This document shows, piece by piece, positions 38,679 through 48,094 of a DNA stretch of 64,000 nucleotides. The notes under the pieces were generated by a model, which was given only the letters and a program-made list of their open reading frames with translations, was not told the origin of the DNA and did not search any database. Origin of the DNA: Chroogloeocystis siderophila 5.2 s.c.1. Lineage in GTDB: Bacteria; Cyanobacteriota; Cyanobacteriia; Cyanobacteriales; Chroococcidiopsidaceae. The stretch spans positions 295,813-359,812 of the forward strand of contig NZ_MRCC01000003.1 of assembly GCF_001904655.1 (NCBI RefSeq), read 5' to 3'. Each line of letters starts with the position of its first letter. The stretch's first letter is position 1. The translations under genes and the position numbers were made by a program.

Positions 38679-39252
38679 TCAAGCATTCAAATCGATGTTT
38701 TCATAAATTTCAGCAATTTGAATTTGAAAATCAAAAGCACTAAAAGATAGCGTTTGGGATCTTCGTATTCTGAAAGTAGCCATTGATGCGCCGCAGTCTT
38801 GATATAGTGTTCAACATGAATGCTGTATTGATTGATTAGTAAATATTCGCAGAAACTATCAATGGTGCGGTAGGCAACAAACTTTTCGCCGCGATCGTAA
38901 TCTTGTGTTGATTTAGATAAAACTTCAGCAATCATTACGGGATTGGTAATAGTATCGTTGCGTCCTGTTTGTAGTTGCAATGGACGGGGTACAACCATAA
39001 CATCAGGATAAGTGTAGAGATTACCTCAGAAATCCATAGTCGCTGATCGGCAACAAAGATACTATAAGGTTTACCTTTCAAACTTCCTCTTAAAGCAGCA
39101 TTGAGAATGCTAGCAATTTCATTATGTGCAGGAGTACCATCAGTCATTGGAATAATTTCTTGATTAATGTATTCGTGTCTCTCATCCGAGTTAACCTCGA
39201 AGTTAAGATACTCTTCAGGTGTATAGGTGCGTTGTTCAAGTGCTTGTGTCAT
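38679..39252 (-). pseudogene. Uma2-family (DUF820) gene broken by two frameshifts
   Basis: Three pieces in different frames together make one Uma2 protein, a PD-(D/E)XK-like family common in cyanobacteria. Piece 1 starts MTQALEQRTYTPEEYLNFEV and runs to RLWISEV near 39022. The frame then slips: LYTYPDVMVVPRPLQLQTGR, IAEVLSKSTQDYDRGEKFVA and EYEDPK lie in the second frame to about 38750. A second slip restores LSFSAFDFQIQIAEIYENID in the third frame to a TGA at 38679. Each slip is consistent with a single-base loss. The site residues (YPDV, AEVLSKST) remain, so decay is recent, or these are sequencing errors. Confidence 0.85.
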
Positions 39253-39338
39253 TGTCTTTTTGCGCCAATGCTCTAAGCTATTAATTTAATTTATGTGATT
39301 GCTTTATTTAGTAATCTCTATACGTCTAAGCTAATTTG

Positions 39339-40865
39339 TTATCGTTGCCGTCCGATTGTTGTAATATAAATGACGGCTTCTTCAGCAGGAATTCCTAAGA
39401 CTTCATTAACGAGATCATCAAAAAAGCCACCAATGCCACTCACACCTAGGTTGAGATAAATTGCTGCTAAATTTAATCTTTGTCCTAGATGTCCAGCATC
39501 CATATGCAAATAGCGGTAAACGCGATCGCCGTACTGAGTAACTGCGGTTTTTAAGTCTGCGGTGTGAAATAATACAGCAGCAGCATCGCGACCGAGTTCT
39601 TGCCCTAAACAGAGGTAATGTAACTCGCGGCGGAAGTTTTTAAAACGAATTTGTCGCAATTCTTGCGCTTTTGGTGCGTAGTAATAGCAGCCTTCTTCTA
39701 ATCCACTGACTCCTGAGACAGCAACGAAGGTTTCGATTAAATTTAAGTCAAAGTAATCAGGAGCTTCATCTAAACCTTGTTCGATGTAATTTTGCGGTTG
39801 ATACGTAAAATCAAGTAACGCCTTAAGTTCATCTACAGTTAAATCCGCACCACTGTAAGCCCGTGTTGAACGTCGCCGAAGAATTGTGCGTTCTAATCCT
39901 TCAAGATTTAAGCCCCAGTCGATGGGCGCAGTTGCAGTAGGAACCTTAAGACAGAAGGGAAAGTTGTACTTATCTTCTAGCGAGGTAGTGGGCGTAACTT
40001 CAGAACTATCTGCCTCCGCGTCAGGTTCAATTTGCGTTGCACGGTGACAGTAACCTAAAAGTTCGCCATCAGGTATATGAGGATAATTTGTTTGCGTAGT
40101 AGAAGGTAAAGCGGTAATTCCCACGGAAAAATTTTGTTGGACATCAAGTAAATCGGCTAAAGCGACAACCGCGATCGCGCCTTCTTGTTGTGCATCGAGG
40201 TAAAGTAATTGATTAACAATTTCATCGGCAAAACCACCGATCAAATGCGCCCGATAATCATTCAACGCACAGGCTAACTCAATATTTCCCAACAAGTGAC
40301 CTGTATCCAGAAATATACGCCGATACGCGCGGTCTTGATAGCGCCATGCTGAGCGATAAAAAACGGCTGTGGTGACAATCGCTAAATTGGTTTTCTCTAA
40401 TGCAGAGTGTGCAAAACAAGCGGTTTGCAACGATTGCCAAACATCATTTTCCCAAAAGTGAATCAAGGAGTGTGTCTGTGGTTGGTAACTATACAATCCT
40501 GCTGGAAGTAACGGTGTTCCGCGCGAAATCAGATAAACTTCAGCTGGATACAAACCACCCGCCGAAGGTGCAGCCCGTAAATAAATCGGGTTCATCATGC
40601 TAGGCAATTTCGCCGTTAGCCCATAGCTGCAAAATAAGAGTCGCGATAATCGTCGCCACCACAAGGCGACAGGTTCATCGGAAAAGGCAAGATTTTCTTC
40701 TTGGATGTAAGGCTTTAAGTCATAGCTTGTGCCAATTTTGTAATCTTTAAACGGGACTGGTTGCTTATTCCAATCCAGCCCTTGACTTTTAGCGGTGATC
40801 GTTTCAGGGTGATATTTAGTGCGATCGTGGTAATGTTGAGCAATTGATTTGTGATGTTCCGGCAT
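39339..40865 (-). CDS. Tandem SagB/ThcOx-type nitroreductase-fold oxidoreductase
   Basis: About 508 residues with two nitroreductase-like halves. First half (about 55-255): ALWWRRLSRLLFCSYGLT, RAAPSAGGLYPAEVYLISRG, DTGHLLGNIELACAL. Second half (about 310-505): ILRRRSTRAYSGADLTVDEL, FVAVSGVSGLEEGCYYY, HMDAGHLGQRLNLAAIYL, GIGGFFDDLVNEVLG. SagB enzymes use FMN to oxidise azolines made by cyclodehydratases in modified peptides, but no YcaO or precursor gene is nearby, so the role is open. TTG 40910 opens the frame; ATG 40865 starts the family sequence (MPEHHKSIAQHYHDRTKYHP). Confidence 0.87.
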   Translation of the reverse strand: MPEHHKSIAQHYHDRTKYHPETITAKSQGLDWNKQPVPFKDYKIGTSYDLKPYIQEENLAFSDEPVALWWRRLSRLLFCSYGLTAKLPSMMNPIYLRAAPSAGGLYPAEVYLISRGTPLLPAGLYSYQPQTHSLIHFWENDVWQSLQTACFAHSALEKTNLAIVTTAVFYRSAWRYQDRAYRRIFLDTGHLLGNIELACALNDYRAHLIGGFADEIVNQLLYLDAQQEGAIAVVALADLLDVQQNFSVGITALPSTTQTNYPHIPDGELLGYCHRATQIEPDAEADSSEVTPTTSLEDKYNFPFCLKVPTATAPIDWGLNLEGLERTILRRRSTRAYSGADLTVDELKALLDFTYQPQNYIEQGLDEAPDYFDLNLIETFVAVSGVSGLEEGCYYYAPKAQELRQIRFKNFRRELHYLCLGQELGRDAAAVLFHTADLKTAVTQYGDRVYRYLHMDAGHLGQRLNLAAIYLNLGVSGIGGFFDDLVNEVLGIPAEEAVIYITTIGRQR

Positions 40866-40951
40866 AGAAGAAAAAAACCTTAGCGGTTTCAACCGCAGCG
40901 ATAAAGGCAAAACCTGTCTTCACAAGTCTTTACAACGCTTATTCTTGTGTT

Positions 40952-40997
40952 AATCCACGTCAGTGGATTTTGTTTGTTAAGCTGTGACGTTAGTCGC
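40952..40997 (+). repeat. Dispersed hairpin repeat, copy 2
   Basis: AATCCAC-GTCA-GTGGATT then TTGTTTGTTAAGCTGTGACG. Matches the copy at 48095-48140 (minus) through TTTGTTAAGC-GTGAC-TTAGTCGC and the copy at 8143. It lies between pyk and the SagB-type gene. Confidence 0.7.
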
Positions 40998-41064
40998 CGT
41001 ACTTATTGATCTTGCCATTCTTCGGCCGGAAAGTGGGATTTTATTTTACTTTGTATCAATCGAT

Positions 41065-42828
41065 TTAAACAACTCCAGAATAAATCAATCCCCGATGAAC
41101 ATCCAACGTTAAGATTGCTCCATCGCGAATGACTTCTGTAGCTTGTTTAACACCAACAATCACTGGGACATTCAAGCATTGTCCAATCACTGCGGCATGA
41201 CACGTCGAACTTTCTTCCTCGATAATAATCGCAGCAGCTTTACGAATTGCTTCAACATAATTAGCATTCGTACTCGATGCAACGAGAATTTCTCCAGGAT
41301 TAAACTTACCAACATCCATTGGGTCATATGCCACGCGGGCGCGTCCACTCACTGAACCTTGTCCAATGCCATGACCGCGACCGAGAATTGCTTTGACGAC
41401 TTCAACTTTGATGAGATCGGTAGAACCCGAAACACCTTGAAGAGTTCCAGCAGTCATCACGACTAAATCGCCTTGTTTGAGTAATTGCTTTTCCTGAGCA
41501 ACATTCAATGCAGCTTGAAACGTCTGATTTGTCGAAGCTAAATCTAGGAGTAACAAGGGTTTAACACCCCATACCAGTTGCAATTGTCGCGCAATCTCGA
41601 CGTGTGGTGTAATCGCGAGTATTGGTGTTGCTGGACGAAACTTAGAAACGTTACGCGCAGTCGAACCGGTTTTTGTCAGCGTCATAATTGCTGAAGCTTC
41701 CAACTGTTCCGCAATTTGACCTACGGCTTGGCTAATCGCATTGGGAATTGAATGGCGGGTATCTTTAATTTTGTGTGGATTTGCAGCTAAACCTTGTTCT
41801 TGCTCGATTCTGACCGCAATTCGTGCCATTGTTGCGACAGCTTCCACCGGATACTTACCTACAGCAGTTTCGTTAGAAAGCATTACAGCATCGGTACCAT
41901 CTAAGATCGCGTTGGCAACGTCAGAAACTTCCGCGCGAGTTGGTCGCGGACTGTGTACCATGCTGTCTAACATCTGTGTCGCTGTAATAATTGGAATACC
42001 CAAGCGGTTTGCCGTCGCAATCAAGCGCTTTTGTAAGATAGGAACATCTTCAGCGGGAAGTTCTACGCCCAAATCGCCTCTGGCAACCATAACGCCATCG
42101 CATAAAGCCAAGATCGCTTCCATTTGTTCGATCGCTTCATGCTTTTCGATTTTGGCAACGACTGGTACTTGCTTTCCTGTACTGGAAATCAGGTCTTTCA
42201 CTTCTAAAACGTCTTGCGGGTTACGCACAAACGACAGTGCTACCCAATCCACACCTTGATCGAGACCGAACATTAAATCTTCACGGTCTTTTTCTGTCAG
42301 TGCCTTGATTGATAAATAGACGCCTGGAAAATTGACTCCTTTGTTGTTAGAAAGTACCCCACCTACAACAACGCGACAATGCAACTCTTGGGCGATGCGA
42401 TCAACTTCTTTAACGACCATTTCAACTCGACCATCATCGAGGAGAATTGTCGCACCGACAGGAACTTCTTGTGCTAGGTTATCGTAAGTCACGCAACTTT
42501 TATGCTGTGTACCAACAATTGGCTGGCTCGTGAGAGTAAATACATCTCCTTTGCACACGACGACAGAACCAGTTTCAAATCGTCCTAAGCGAATTTTTGG
42601 TCCTTGTAAATCTTGCAGAATAGCTACGGGTTGATCGAGTTCAAAGGCGATTTGGCGAATTAGACGGACGCTACGTTGATGATCGGCATGAGTACCATGT
42701 GAGAAATTAAGCCGTAGGGTCGTAGCGCCTGCTTCAATCAACGCACGTAGTACTTCGGGCTGGCTAGTGGCTGGACCAATGGTGGCGACAATTTTCGTCC
42801 GACGTGGGGAGGAACCTGGTAGTTGCAT
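41065..42828 (-). CDS. pyk: Pyruvate kinase with PEP-utilising C-terminal domain
   Basis: A 587-residue glycolytic enzyme converting PEP and ADP to pyruvate and ATP. Barrel: KIVATIGPATSQPEVLRALI, LRLNFSHGTHADH, ILQDLQGPKIRLGRFE, VAKIEKHEAIEQM, GVMVARGDLGVELPAEDVP, ITATQMLDSMVHSPRPTRAE. The C-terminal extra domain (residues 490-585) is a PEP-utilising mobile domain with the phospho-His region EEESSTCHAAVIGQCLNVPV. This extended form is usual in cyanobacteria and Bacillus. Start ATG fits the family N-terminus. Confidence 0.96.
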   Translation of the reverse strand: MQLPGSSPRRTKIVATIGPATSQPEVLRALIEAGATTLRLNFSHGTHADHQRSVRLIRQIAFELDQPVAILQDLQGPKIRLGRFETGSVVVCKGDVFTLTSQPIVGTQHKSCVTYDNLAQEVPVGATILLDDGRVEMVVKEVDRIAQELHCRVVVGGVLSNNKGVNFPGVYLSIKALTEKDREDLMFGLDQGVDWVALSFVRNPQDVLEVKDLISSTGKQVPVVAKIEKHEAIEQMEAILALCDGVMVARGDLGVELPAEDVPILQKRLIATANRLGIPIITATQMLDSMVHSPRPTRAEVSDVANAILDGTDAVMLSNETAVGKYPVEAVATMARIAVRIEQEQGLAANPHKIKDTRHSIPNAISQAVGQIAEQLEASAIMTLTKTGSTARNVSKFRPATPILAITPHVEIARQLQLVWGVKPLLLLDLASTNQTFQAALNVAQEKQLLKQGDLVVMTAGTLQGVSGSTDLIKVEVVKAILGRGHGIGQGSVSGRARVAYDPMDVGKFNPGEILVASSTNANYVEAIRKAAAIIIEEESSTCHAAVIGQCLNVPVIVGVKQATEVIRDGAILTLDVHRGLIYSGVV

Positions 42829-43243
42829 TGAGGCTATTCCTGATTAATGAAGAAGAAGAGCGCTTTTTTGTTATTAACTAAAAGATAATAAATTGAACCT
42901 TAAGAGTTACTTTGGAATGATATAGTTCATTTCGACAATCAAATCTTATCTTGCCTCTGTTACTGCTGTAAAAGCAGCAGTCAGTTTTTCTGCAATTTTG
43001 CTGGGTGACAACTCGACTGTGTAGCACTACAGGCAAGCAAAATGCTTACCCGATCATATTTCATCTAATCAACCTCGTCGTTGATCGCCTTCATAATTGC
43101 TACCCGTGAATGCTTAGCACCTGCGCCGAGGAGCTTTTTTCATTCTAAAATTCAAAATTCTATGACTTCTGCTATACAAAACTTTAATATTGAGATAGCC
43201 GTATCATACACTACTCAATACCTTCTGCAAAAGGAGTTAACAG
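42829..43243. other. Divergent intergenic region pyk-crtR
   Basis: About 415 bases holding the promoters of pyk and crtR and one copy (43031-43051) of the palindrome family (AGGCAAGCAAAATGCTTACCC). The Shine-Dalgarno AAAGGAG of crtR ends it. Confidence 0.5.
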
Positions 43244-44167
43244 ATGCTCATGTCAGAGGCACAAAAGCCAATGACAGTCCCCAAGGAGTTTTTAATTGCG
43301 CCAGGGGGTCTAAACATTACAGTCACAATGTTTTTAACCGCAGTCATCATGCTAGTCTTGTCTAATTTAGGCTACTGGCTGTGGGAATGGCCGCACTGGT
43401 GCTGCTTTACAACGAATGTGCTGGCTTTACACATTGCGGGTACAGTCATTCACGATGCTTGTCATCAATCTGCCCACCGTAACCGCACAATTAACGCAAT
43501 TTTAGGGCATGGTAGTGCGTTGATGTTAGCGTTTTCCTTTCCTGTCTTTACGCGAGTACATTTGCAGCATCACGCCCATGTCAATGATCCTGAAAACGAT
43601 CCTGATTATTTTGTTTCTACCGCAGGTCCGCTGTGGTTGATTAATGCTCGATTTCTATATCACGAGATATTTTTCTTCAAACGGCAACTGTGGCGCAATT
43701 ATGAGTTGCTAGAATGGTTTATCGGTCGTTTGATTGTTGTCGCCATCTTTTGGGTTTCGATTCAGTACCATTTCTTGGGTTACATCCTGAATTTTTGGTT
43801 TATTCCTTCTGCGGTTGTGGGCCTCGCTTTAGGATTATTCTTTGATTATTTCCCTCATCGTCCCCATGAATCGCGCGATCGCTGGAAAAATGCCCGCGTT
43901 TACCCTAATCGCATCTTGAATCTACTAATTATGGGGCAAAACTATCACTTAATTCACCATCTATGGCCTTCAATTCCCTGGTATAATTATCAACCCGCTT
44001 ACTATGCGACTAAGCCGCTGCTTGATGCGAAAGGTTCTCCGCAAACTTTAGGCATCTTACAAGCAAGAAAAGATTTCTGGAATTTTGTTTATGACGTGTT
44101 TATCGGTATTCGCTTACACCATCATAAAAATAGAGGTCAGAGGTCGGAGATCAGGGTTAAAAGTTAG
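43244..44167 (+). CDS. crtR: Beta-carotene hydroxylase CrtR
   Basis: A 307-residue membrane di-iron hydroxylase of the fatty-acid-desaturase fold that makes zeaxanthin (and acts in myxoxanthophyll synthesis). His boxes: IHDACHQSAHRN (about residue 69), LQHHAHVNDPENDPDYF (about 106), and YHLIHHLWPSIPWYNYQPAY (about 231), with a further FDYFPHRPHESR (about 198). Four membrane segments are evident. AAAGGAG lies seven bases before the ATG. The last ten codons run into a heptamer-like tract (GAGGTCAGAGGTCGGAGATC), giving a tail RGQRSEIRVKS that is probably repeat-derived. Confidence 0.93.
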   Translation: MLMSEAQKPMTVPKEFLIAPGGLNITVTMFLTAVIMLVLSNLGYWLWEWPHWCCFTTNVLALHIAGTVIHDACHQSAHRNRTINAILGHGSALMLAFSFPVFTRVHLQHHAHVNDPENDPDYFVSTAGPLWLINARFLYHEIFFFKRQLWRNYELLEWFIGRLIVVAIFWVSIQYHFLGYILNFWFIPSAVVGLALGLFFDYFPHRPHESRDRWKNARVYPNRILNLLIMGQNYHLIHHLWPSIPWYNYQPAYYATKPLLDAKGSPQTLGILQARKDFWNFVYDVFIGIRLHHHKNRGQRSEIRVKS

Positions 44168-44274
44168 TTGAAGTAAAAGACACATATTCTTACCCATTAC
44201 CAATTACCCACATGACCAAGCTTGAACTTACGTGTATTTTCACTCACTGCTAGCCTCGTGGCGGCTTTTGATCT

Positions 44275-45477
44275 GTGGTGATTTTTTTGCAATACGCCAG
44301 CATTGGTGCGATCGCCTTAACCTACTTAGGCTTGGGTTTGGGTTACTTTCCAGGGTTACGCATGAATCGGGCGACGATCGCGCTTGTCGGTTCTGCGGTT
44401 CTTATTGCCTTGGGTGTACTAAGTCTTGCTGAAGCATGGCAGGCGATTGACCCGAAAACGATTGTTTTCCTGCTAAGTATGATGATCGTTAACGCGAATC
44501 TTGCTTATGCAGGTTTCTTTCAAGTCGCGCTGGCGTTTCTTTTACACTTGACGCGCAGTCCTTTTGGTTTATTAGTTGTTTTAACGTTTGGCAGCGGATT
44601 TCTTTCGGCATTTCTACTTAACGACACGTTAGCACTCGTCTTTACACCCTTAACTCTTTCGCTCACACAGACGCTGAAACTCAATCCGATTCCTTACTTA
44701 TTAGCTTTGGCTGCGGCTACAAATATTGGTTCGGTTGCCACAATTAGCGGGAATCCGCAAAATATCTTGATTGGTTCGTTTTCGGGGATCGGTTATGTCG
44801 AATTTGCTCGCGTTCTTGCGCCGGTGGCGGTGGTAGGATTGTGTTTGCAAATCGCTCTACTGTGGTGGTACTACCCTGAAGTGCGTTCACTGCAAGCGGT
44901 TCCTGGTGAAGCAACGCAAGTTAGTTATCGCATATATCGACCGCTATTTATCAAAAGCGTTGTTATTACCTTAGCGCTATTGACAAGTTTTGTCTTAGGT
45001 GTTCCGCTGGCTGAGGCGGCGTTAGTTGCTGCGGCTTTATTATTGATTACACGGCGGTTGAAACCCGAACGCGTTCTTAACGAAATCGACTGGAATTTAC
45101 TCGTGATGTTTTCCGGCTTATTTATTTTGACGCGGGGTACGCAAAAACTGGATTTGCTAGCCCCATTCACCACTTGGGTAAACGATCCTGCCGGACTACT
45201 CGGAGTCACCGCAATTTTATCAAATCTCATCTCTAATGTTCCCGCAGTGCTTTTGATTGAACCGTTGATTTCGCGAGAAGATATGCGCTCATGGTTGATG
45301 CTAGCAGCGGGAGCAACTTTAGCCGGAAATTTATCGTTATTTGGTGCTGTAGCTAATTTAATTACAGCAGAAGCAGCCGCAAGATTAGGTTATAAACTCA
45401 CGTTTTGGGAACACTTGCGGTTTGGCTTACCGCTAACTGTGTTGACACTCACTATCGTTTATTTTTGGGTACGTTAA
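44275..45477 (+). CDS. ArsB/NhaD-type anion transporter
   Basis: A 400-residue integral membrane protein with about eleven helices, of the CitMHS/ArsB/SLC13-like ion transporter superfamily. Two internal repeats carry the hairpin motifs LSAFLLNDTLALVFTPL (about residue 118), NIGSVATISGNPQNILIG (about 155), and the second-half pair LSNLISNVPAVLLIEPLI (about 316) and AAGATLAGNLSLFGAVANLI (about 343). Typical substrates are arsenite, dicarboxylates or other anions; none can be assigned here. It starts with a GTG and has no strong Shine-Dalgarno. Confidence 0.85.
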   Translation: MVIFLQYASIGAIALTYLGLGLGYFPGLRMNRATIALVGSAVLIALGVLSLAEAWQAIDPKTIVFLLSMMIVNANLAYAGFFQVALAFLLHLTRSPFGLLVVLTFGSGFLSAFLLNDTLALVFTPLTLSLTQTLKLNPIPYLLALAAATNIGSVATISGNPQNILIGSFSGIGYVEFARVLAPVAVVGLCLQIALLWWYYPEVRSLQAVPGEATQVSYRIYRPLFIKSVVITLALLTSFVLGVPLAEAALVAAALLLITRRLKPERVLNEIDWNLLVMFSGLFILTRGTQKLDLLAPFTTWVNDPAGLLGVTAILSNLISNVPAVLLIEPLISREDMRSWLMLAAGATLAGNLSLFGAVANLITAEAAARLGYKLTFWEHLRFGLPLTVLTLTIVYFWVR

Positions 45478-45517
45478 ATATTATTTTCCGCAGGTACGAC
45501 ACCCACGCTACGATAAA

Positions 45518-45967
45518 TTAAACATTCAAAATTCCCTCAACGCCACTTCTCTCAAAGGAGGACATCTCCGCACAAGAGTGGCTCCCCCTGTTTGGGGATA
45601 AATTCCAGTCGGGGCGTAAGGATTTCGCCCCACGCAAATAAGTGTGATAAATCTGGGTGTGGGAAACGGGGAGATTAACGTGGAGTAGTAAGCGGACACA
45701 CCGTTGTAAACTGCGCTCTACGTGCATTTGCTGTACATCGAGCATCGGGACATTATCCCAACACGGACGTTCGCGGGCGATCGCTGCGGGAAAGACAACA
45801 TCGAGATCGCGGGTGACTGAGAATGTCGCACTAATAATCTGACTAGGTTCGAGTTGGTTTCGTGCTTCAATTTCTGCTAGTAGTTCTAACACGGCTTCTC
45901 GGATTGCCTCGTAGGTATTTTCTGAAACCGTTGTTGCACCGCGAATTGCTCGAACTTGCCACTCCAC
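45518..45967 (-). CDS. aroH: AroH-type chorismate mutase
   Basis: A 149-residue trimeric-type chorismate mutase making prephenate for Phe and Tyr. VEWQVRAIRGATTVSENTYE at the start, ISATFSVTRDLDVVFPAAIA, VPMLDVQQMHVERSLQRCVR, LRPDWNLSP. In the Bacillus enzyme the motif is CMQEMDV with catalytic Glu78 and Cys75; here the aligned residues are Gln and Asp. The frame opens upstream at 46072, but GTG 45967 has an ideal AAGGAGATT and is the family start. The last 22 residues after LRPD go beyond the usual end. Confidence 0.88.
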   Translation of the reverse strand: MEWQVRAIRGATTVSENTYEAIREAVLELLAEIEARNQLEPSQIISATFSVTRDLDVVFPAAIARERPCWDNVPMLDVQQMHVERSLQRCVRLLLHVNLPVSHTQIYHTYLRGAKSLRPDWNLSPNRGSHSCAEMSSFERSGVEGILNV

Positions 45968-46025
45968 GCTGAATCTCCTTTTACACTTGCTTGTCGCTGC
46001 TGTCGCGCGATCGTCATTGCCAATA

Positions 46026-46847
46026 TTATGGTCTATACAACCATAACGGTAGACCATTAGTAGAAAGATCAAACTCTACCCAATCGATTCCAGATGATAT
46101 GCAGGACGAGATTTGACTATCTCCTGAAATTAGCCGTGTCAGCAATGGCTTGCGTTCTTCTAACGTGTAACACAAAGTTTTCTCTGGATCTAGCCCTACA
46201 AGTTCTGCTGCCCAACGACGGGCATCTTCTTCTGTACCGAGACGGTCTACCACGCCTAATTCTAATGCTTGCTGTCCTGTAAAGATCCGACCATCAGCAA
46301 AACTTTTTACAGTCTCTACTGACAAGTTCCGCCCCTCGGCAACAGTTTGCACGAATTGGATGTAGCTTGTATCGATTAATTCTTGTAATATATTTTCTTC
46401 CGGTTGAGTTAATTCGCGGTCGAATGCCAAAATATCTTTATAAGGACCTGACTTAACGACCTTAAACGACACCCCAACTTTTTGCAGGAGGCGTTCGAGA
46501 TTATTGCCTCGGAGAATTACACCAATACTTCCGGTAATGGTGCCAGGGTTCGCCATGATATGTTGTGCGCCCATACCAATGTACACGCCACCAGAAGCCG
46601 AAATATTGCCAAAGCTAGCAACAATCTTAATCTTGTCGCGCAGGCGCTTTAAGGCACTGTAAATTTCTTGGGAATCGCCAACTGTTCCCCCTGGGCTATC
46701 AATGCGTAGAAGTAAAGCAGGAAAACGTTTCTCTTCTACTGTTTTGAGGGCGTCGAGGACTCGCTTGCGGGTTGCACTAGCGATCGCCCCTGTAATTTCA
46801 ATTCGTGCAATTTGTTTCCGAAACGACGGCTTAAAAGGCCACACCAT
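46026..46847 (-). CDS. sppA: SppA-type signal peptide peptidase (short form)
   Basis: About 273 residues, a single-domain S49 serine protease that degrades cleaved signal peptides. IARIEITGAIASATRKRVLD opens the fold, LLLRIDSPGGTVGDSQEIYS (about 58), ASFGNISASGGVYIGMGAQH (about 87), catalytic Ser in GTITGSIGVIL (about 113), catalytic Lys in KSGPYKDILAF (about 140), and DGRIFTGQQALELGVVDRLG. It has no N-terminal membrane segment, unlike E. coli SppA, so it may be cytoplasmic or peripheral. ATG 46847 begins MVWPFKPSFRKQIARIEI; the frame is open further but reads repeat-like sequence. Confidence 0.9.
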   Translation of the reverse strand: MVWPFKPSFRKQIARIEITGAIASATRKRVLDALKTVEEKRFPALLLRIDSPGGTVGDSQEIYSALKRLRDKIKIVASFGNISASGGVYIGMGAQHIMANPGTITGSIGVILRGNNLERLLQKVGVSFKVVKSGPYKDILAFDRELTQPEENILQELIDTSYIQFVQTVAEGRNLSVETVKSFADGRIFTGQQALELGVVDRLGTEEDARRWAAELVGLDPEKTLCYTLEERKPLLTRLISGDSQISSCISSGIDWVEFDLSTNGLPLWLYRP

Positions 46848-47072
46848 GAGCAGTCTAAACTGATTTGAGTAAATTAATATCGAGGGGTCAGAGGTCAGAG
46901 GGCTCAATCGATTTGAGTCAATTCATATCAACCCTTTCGATCCTTGACCTATGCTGTACTTAGAAATCTACACTCATCTTAATTTTTTTTACCCGTGTCT
47001 GGGTTGTCTTCATGAAAATACATAATTGATTACAATCAGAAGTATTGTGTTATTTCAGCGGTTAGCAATTGC

Positions 47073-48086
47073 ATGCAAATCAAACTAACTGAATCTCGAC
47101 TTCCCTTCGCGTCACTTTTATTAATTGCACCATTTTTTTTGTGGGGAACCGCAATGGTAGCAATGAAAGGAGTCATCCCGCATACGACAGCGCTGTTTAT
47201 GGCAGGAGTGCGGTTAGTGCCTGCCGGAATTTTAGTATTAGCAGCAAGTGCGATTATGCGTAAACCGCAGCCTCAAAGTTGGCAAGCGTGGTTGTGGATT
47301 AGCATTTTTGCGCTTGTCGATGGCACGCTGTTTCAAGGCTTCCTTGCTGAGGGGTTAGTGCGCACGAGTGCGGGGTTGGGTTCAGTGATGATTGATTCGC
47401 AGCCGATTGCTGTGGCTTTGCTATCGTGTTGGTTATTTGGCGAAAGCATCGGGGTGTGGGGCTGGCTTGGATTGTGTATTGGTATTGTGGGAATTGGGTT
47501 GATTGGTTTACCAGACGAATGGTTTTTAGGTACGGCAAGTTCTGTTAATCTTACTTTCGCTTCCTTATTTGAAAGTGGTGAATGGTTAATGCTACTCGCT
47601 GCGCTGTCGATGGCGGTGGGAACCGTAATTATTCGTTATGTCAGTCGCTATGCTGACCCAGTCGTGGCAACAGGGTGGCATATGATTTTAGGAGGATTGC
47701 CATTATTTGCATTGAGTAGTGCGATAGAGTCACAGCAGTGGGGCAATATCGATTTATCCGGCTGGATGGCGCTGGGGTATTCGACAATATTTGGAAGTGC
47801 GATCGCTTATGGTTTATTCTTTTACTTTGCCTCTAGCGGAAACCTTACAAGCTTGAGTTCATTAACTTTTCTGACGCCTGTTTTTGCTTTATTATTTGGT
47901 AATCTCTTACTTGGTGAAGTTCTTAGCCCTCTACAATGGGCTGGTGTTAGTTTAACTTTGATTAGCATTTACCTAATTAATCAGCGCGAAGCTTTGGGAA
48001 TTAGTGGTAAAATCTCTGCGGTGACAGAAGAATTAGAAACAACTACTGTACCTGTTTCTTTATCAATTGAAGACTCAGAACCTTAA
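47073..48086 (+). CDS. EamA/DMT-family transporter
   Basis: A 337-residue protein with ten membrane helices in two EamA repeats: LLLIAPFFLWGTAMVAMKGV at the start, LVRTSAGLGSVMIDSQPIAV (end of helix 3/4), then the second repeat with TVIIRYVSRYADPVVATGWH and FGSAIAYGLFFYFASSGNLT. The C-terminal 30 residues are cytoplasmic and polar. The family exports metabolites, amino acids or nucleotide sugars; no substrate can be assigned. Clean ATG start. Confidence 0.88.
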   Translation: MQIKLTESRLPFASLLLIAPFFLWGTAMVAMKGVIPHTTALFMAGVRLVPAGILVLAASAIMRKPQPQSWQAWLWISIFALVDGTLFQGFLAEGLVRTSAGLGSVMIDSQPIAVALLSCWLFGESIGVWGWLGLCIGIVGIGLIGLPDEWFLGTASSVNLTFASLFESGEWLMLLAALSMAVGTVIIRYVSRYADPVVATGWHMILGGLPLFALSSAIESQQWGNIDLSGWMALGYSTIFGSAIAYGLFFYFASSGNLTSLSSLTFLTPVFALLFGNLLLGEVLSPLQWAGVSLTLISIYLINQREALGISGKISAVTEELETTTVPVSLSIEDSEP

Positions 48087-48094
48087 TAAGCCTA

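Noticed and set aside
39339..40865. A modified-peptide (TOMM) cluster around the SagB-type gene
   Set aside because: No YcaO or short precursor frame with suitable sequence was found nearby.
45968..46072. N-terminal extension of chorismate mutase
   Set aside because: GTG 45967 has a perfect Shine-Dalgarno and family start; the extension overlaps the end of sppA.
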